A DNA stretch of 5,262 nucleotides from positions 1-5,262 of the forward strand of contig DVGE01000271.1 in NCBI GenBank assembly GCA_018712885.1, read 5' to 3'. Positions 5,115 to 5,262 of the stretch are shown piece after piece. This DNA is from Candidatus Pullichristensenella stercoripullorum (GTDB lineage Bacteria > Bacillota > Clostridia > Christensenellales > Aristaeellaceae). Each line of letters begins with the position of its first letter. The first letter of the stretch is position 1. The position numbers and the translations under genes were made by a program. Under the pieces are notes generated by a model, which was given only the letters and a program-made list of their open reading frames with translations, was not told the origin of the DNA and made no database searches.

Positions 5115-5159
5115 CGGGCGGCGCGCACCTTGCCCCGCAGGGGCAAGCAGCGCCGCCCG
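5115..5159 (+). repeat. Compound hairpin containing GCCCC/GGGGC repeat copy 3
   Basis: An outer 10-bp stem (5115-5124 with 5150-5159) encloses an inner 8-bp stem, CTTGCCCC (5129-5136) with GGGGCAAG (5140-5147), around GCA. The inner hairpin and its CAGCG right flank match copies 1 and 2 at 3733 and 3782. The outer stem is much stronger here than in those copies, where only about four pairs are possible. It could act as an end structure for the last gene's transcript. Confidence 0.65.
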
Positions 5160-5160
5160 A

Positions 5161-5262
5161 GGGGGCCAAGCCCGAGGGGGCCAAGCCCGAGGGGGCCAAG
5201 CCCGAGGGGGCCAAGCCCGAGGGGGCCAAGCCCGAGGGGGCCAAGCCCGAGGGGGCCAAGCC
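5161..5262. repeat. 15-bp tandem repeat (minisatellite) running off the right edge
   Basis: The unit GGGGGCCAAGCCCGA repeats without a single mismatch: six full copies and 12 bases of a seventh are visible. Because 15 is divisible by three, every frame stays open where it lacks a stop, giving pentapeptide repeats (GLAPS on the - strand, EGAKP on the +). The array begins directly after the compound hairpin, and its extent beyond the window is unknown. Confidence 0.9.

Noticed and set aside
3728..5146. 472-codon - strand frame
   Set aside because: It lies antisense to the 281-residue gene and to repeats B and C, and shows no domain or ribosome binding site.
4984..5259. - strand frame beginning with GLAPS pentapeptide repeats
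   Set aside because: It is a translation of the 15-bp array and then antisense of the last gene. No ribosome binding site is visible.
5161..5262. CRISPR array
   Set aside because: The units are head-to-tail 15-mers with no spacers. Repeats A to C are also not CRISPR: there are few copies, they are long, and one is inverted.

Overview
The window is GC-rich DNA carrying four genes on the + strand and a noncoding, repeat-filled interval of about 0.9 kb. Several features suggest a high-GC Gram-positive gut-type bacterium of the Clostridia (Oscillospirales-like): purine-rich ribosome binding sites, a Thr-Pro-rich C-terminal tail on a secreted domain, a probable TTG start, and arrays of short GC-rich palindromes between genes. 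This taxonomic reading is an inference. No rRNA or tRNA gene, CRISPR array, transposase or convincing promoter was found.

Region 1 (1-2682) is a two-gene ion-driven motor module. The first gene enters from the left edge and encodes a MotA/TolQ/ExbB-type channel protein with a cytoplasmic helical tail of about 340 residues. Twelve bases later comes a MotB/OmpA-type stator protein. It has one membrane helix with the expected aspartate (D27), then about 24 uninterrupted heptads of coiled coil, then an OmpA-like peptidoglycan-binding domain. The pair resembles ZorA and ZorB of the Zorya anti-phage systems more than flagellar MotAB, but no ZorC, ZorD or ZorE gene lies downstream in the window.

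Region 2 (2683-3321) starts with about 60 bases made almost entirely of two hairpins. A gene for a small signal-anchored protein of unknown function follows, probably starting at TTG.

Region 3 (3322-4216) has no credible gene. It holds three copies of a structured repeat of about 155-175 bp: A is inverted, B and C are direct. Each copy folds into the same series of hairpins. Between A and B/C the stems differ by paired, compensating substitutions, which points to selection on a folded RNA or single-stranded DNA. Two copies of a smaller GCCCC/GGGGC hairpin repeat and other palindromes lie between them. Copy A abuts the stop codon of the small membrane protein gene, and copy C ends next to the ribosome binding site of the last gene.

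Region 4 (4217-5262) holds a gene for a soluble 281-residue protein of unknown function, a compound hairpin containing a third GCCCC/GGGGC copy, and a perfect 15-bp tandem repeat that runs off the right edge.

The strongest leads are the Zorya-like motor without known partner genes, its unusually long stator coiled coil, and the covarying repeat family.
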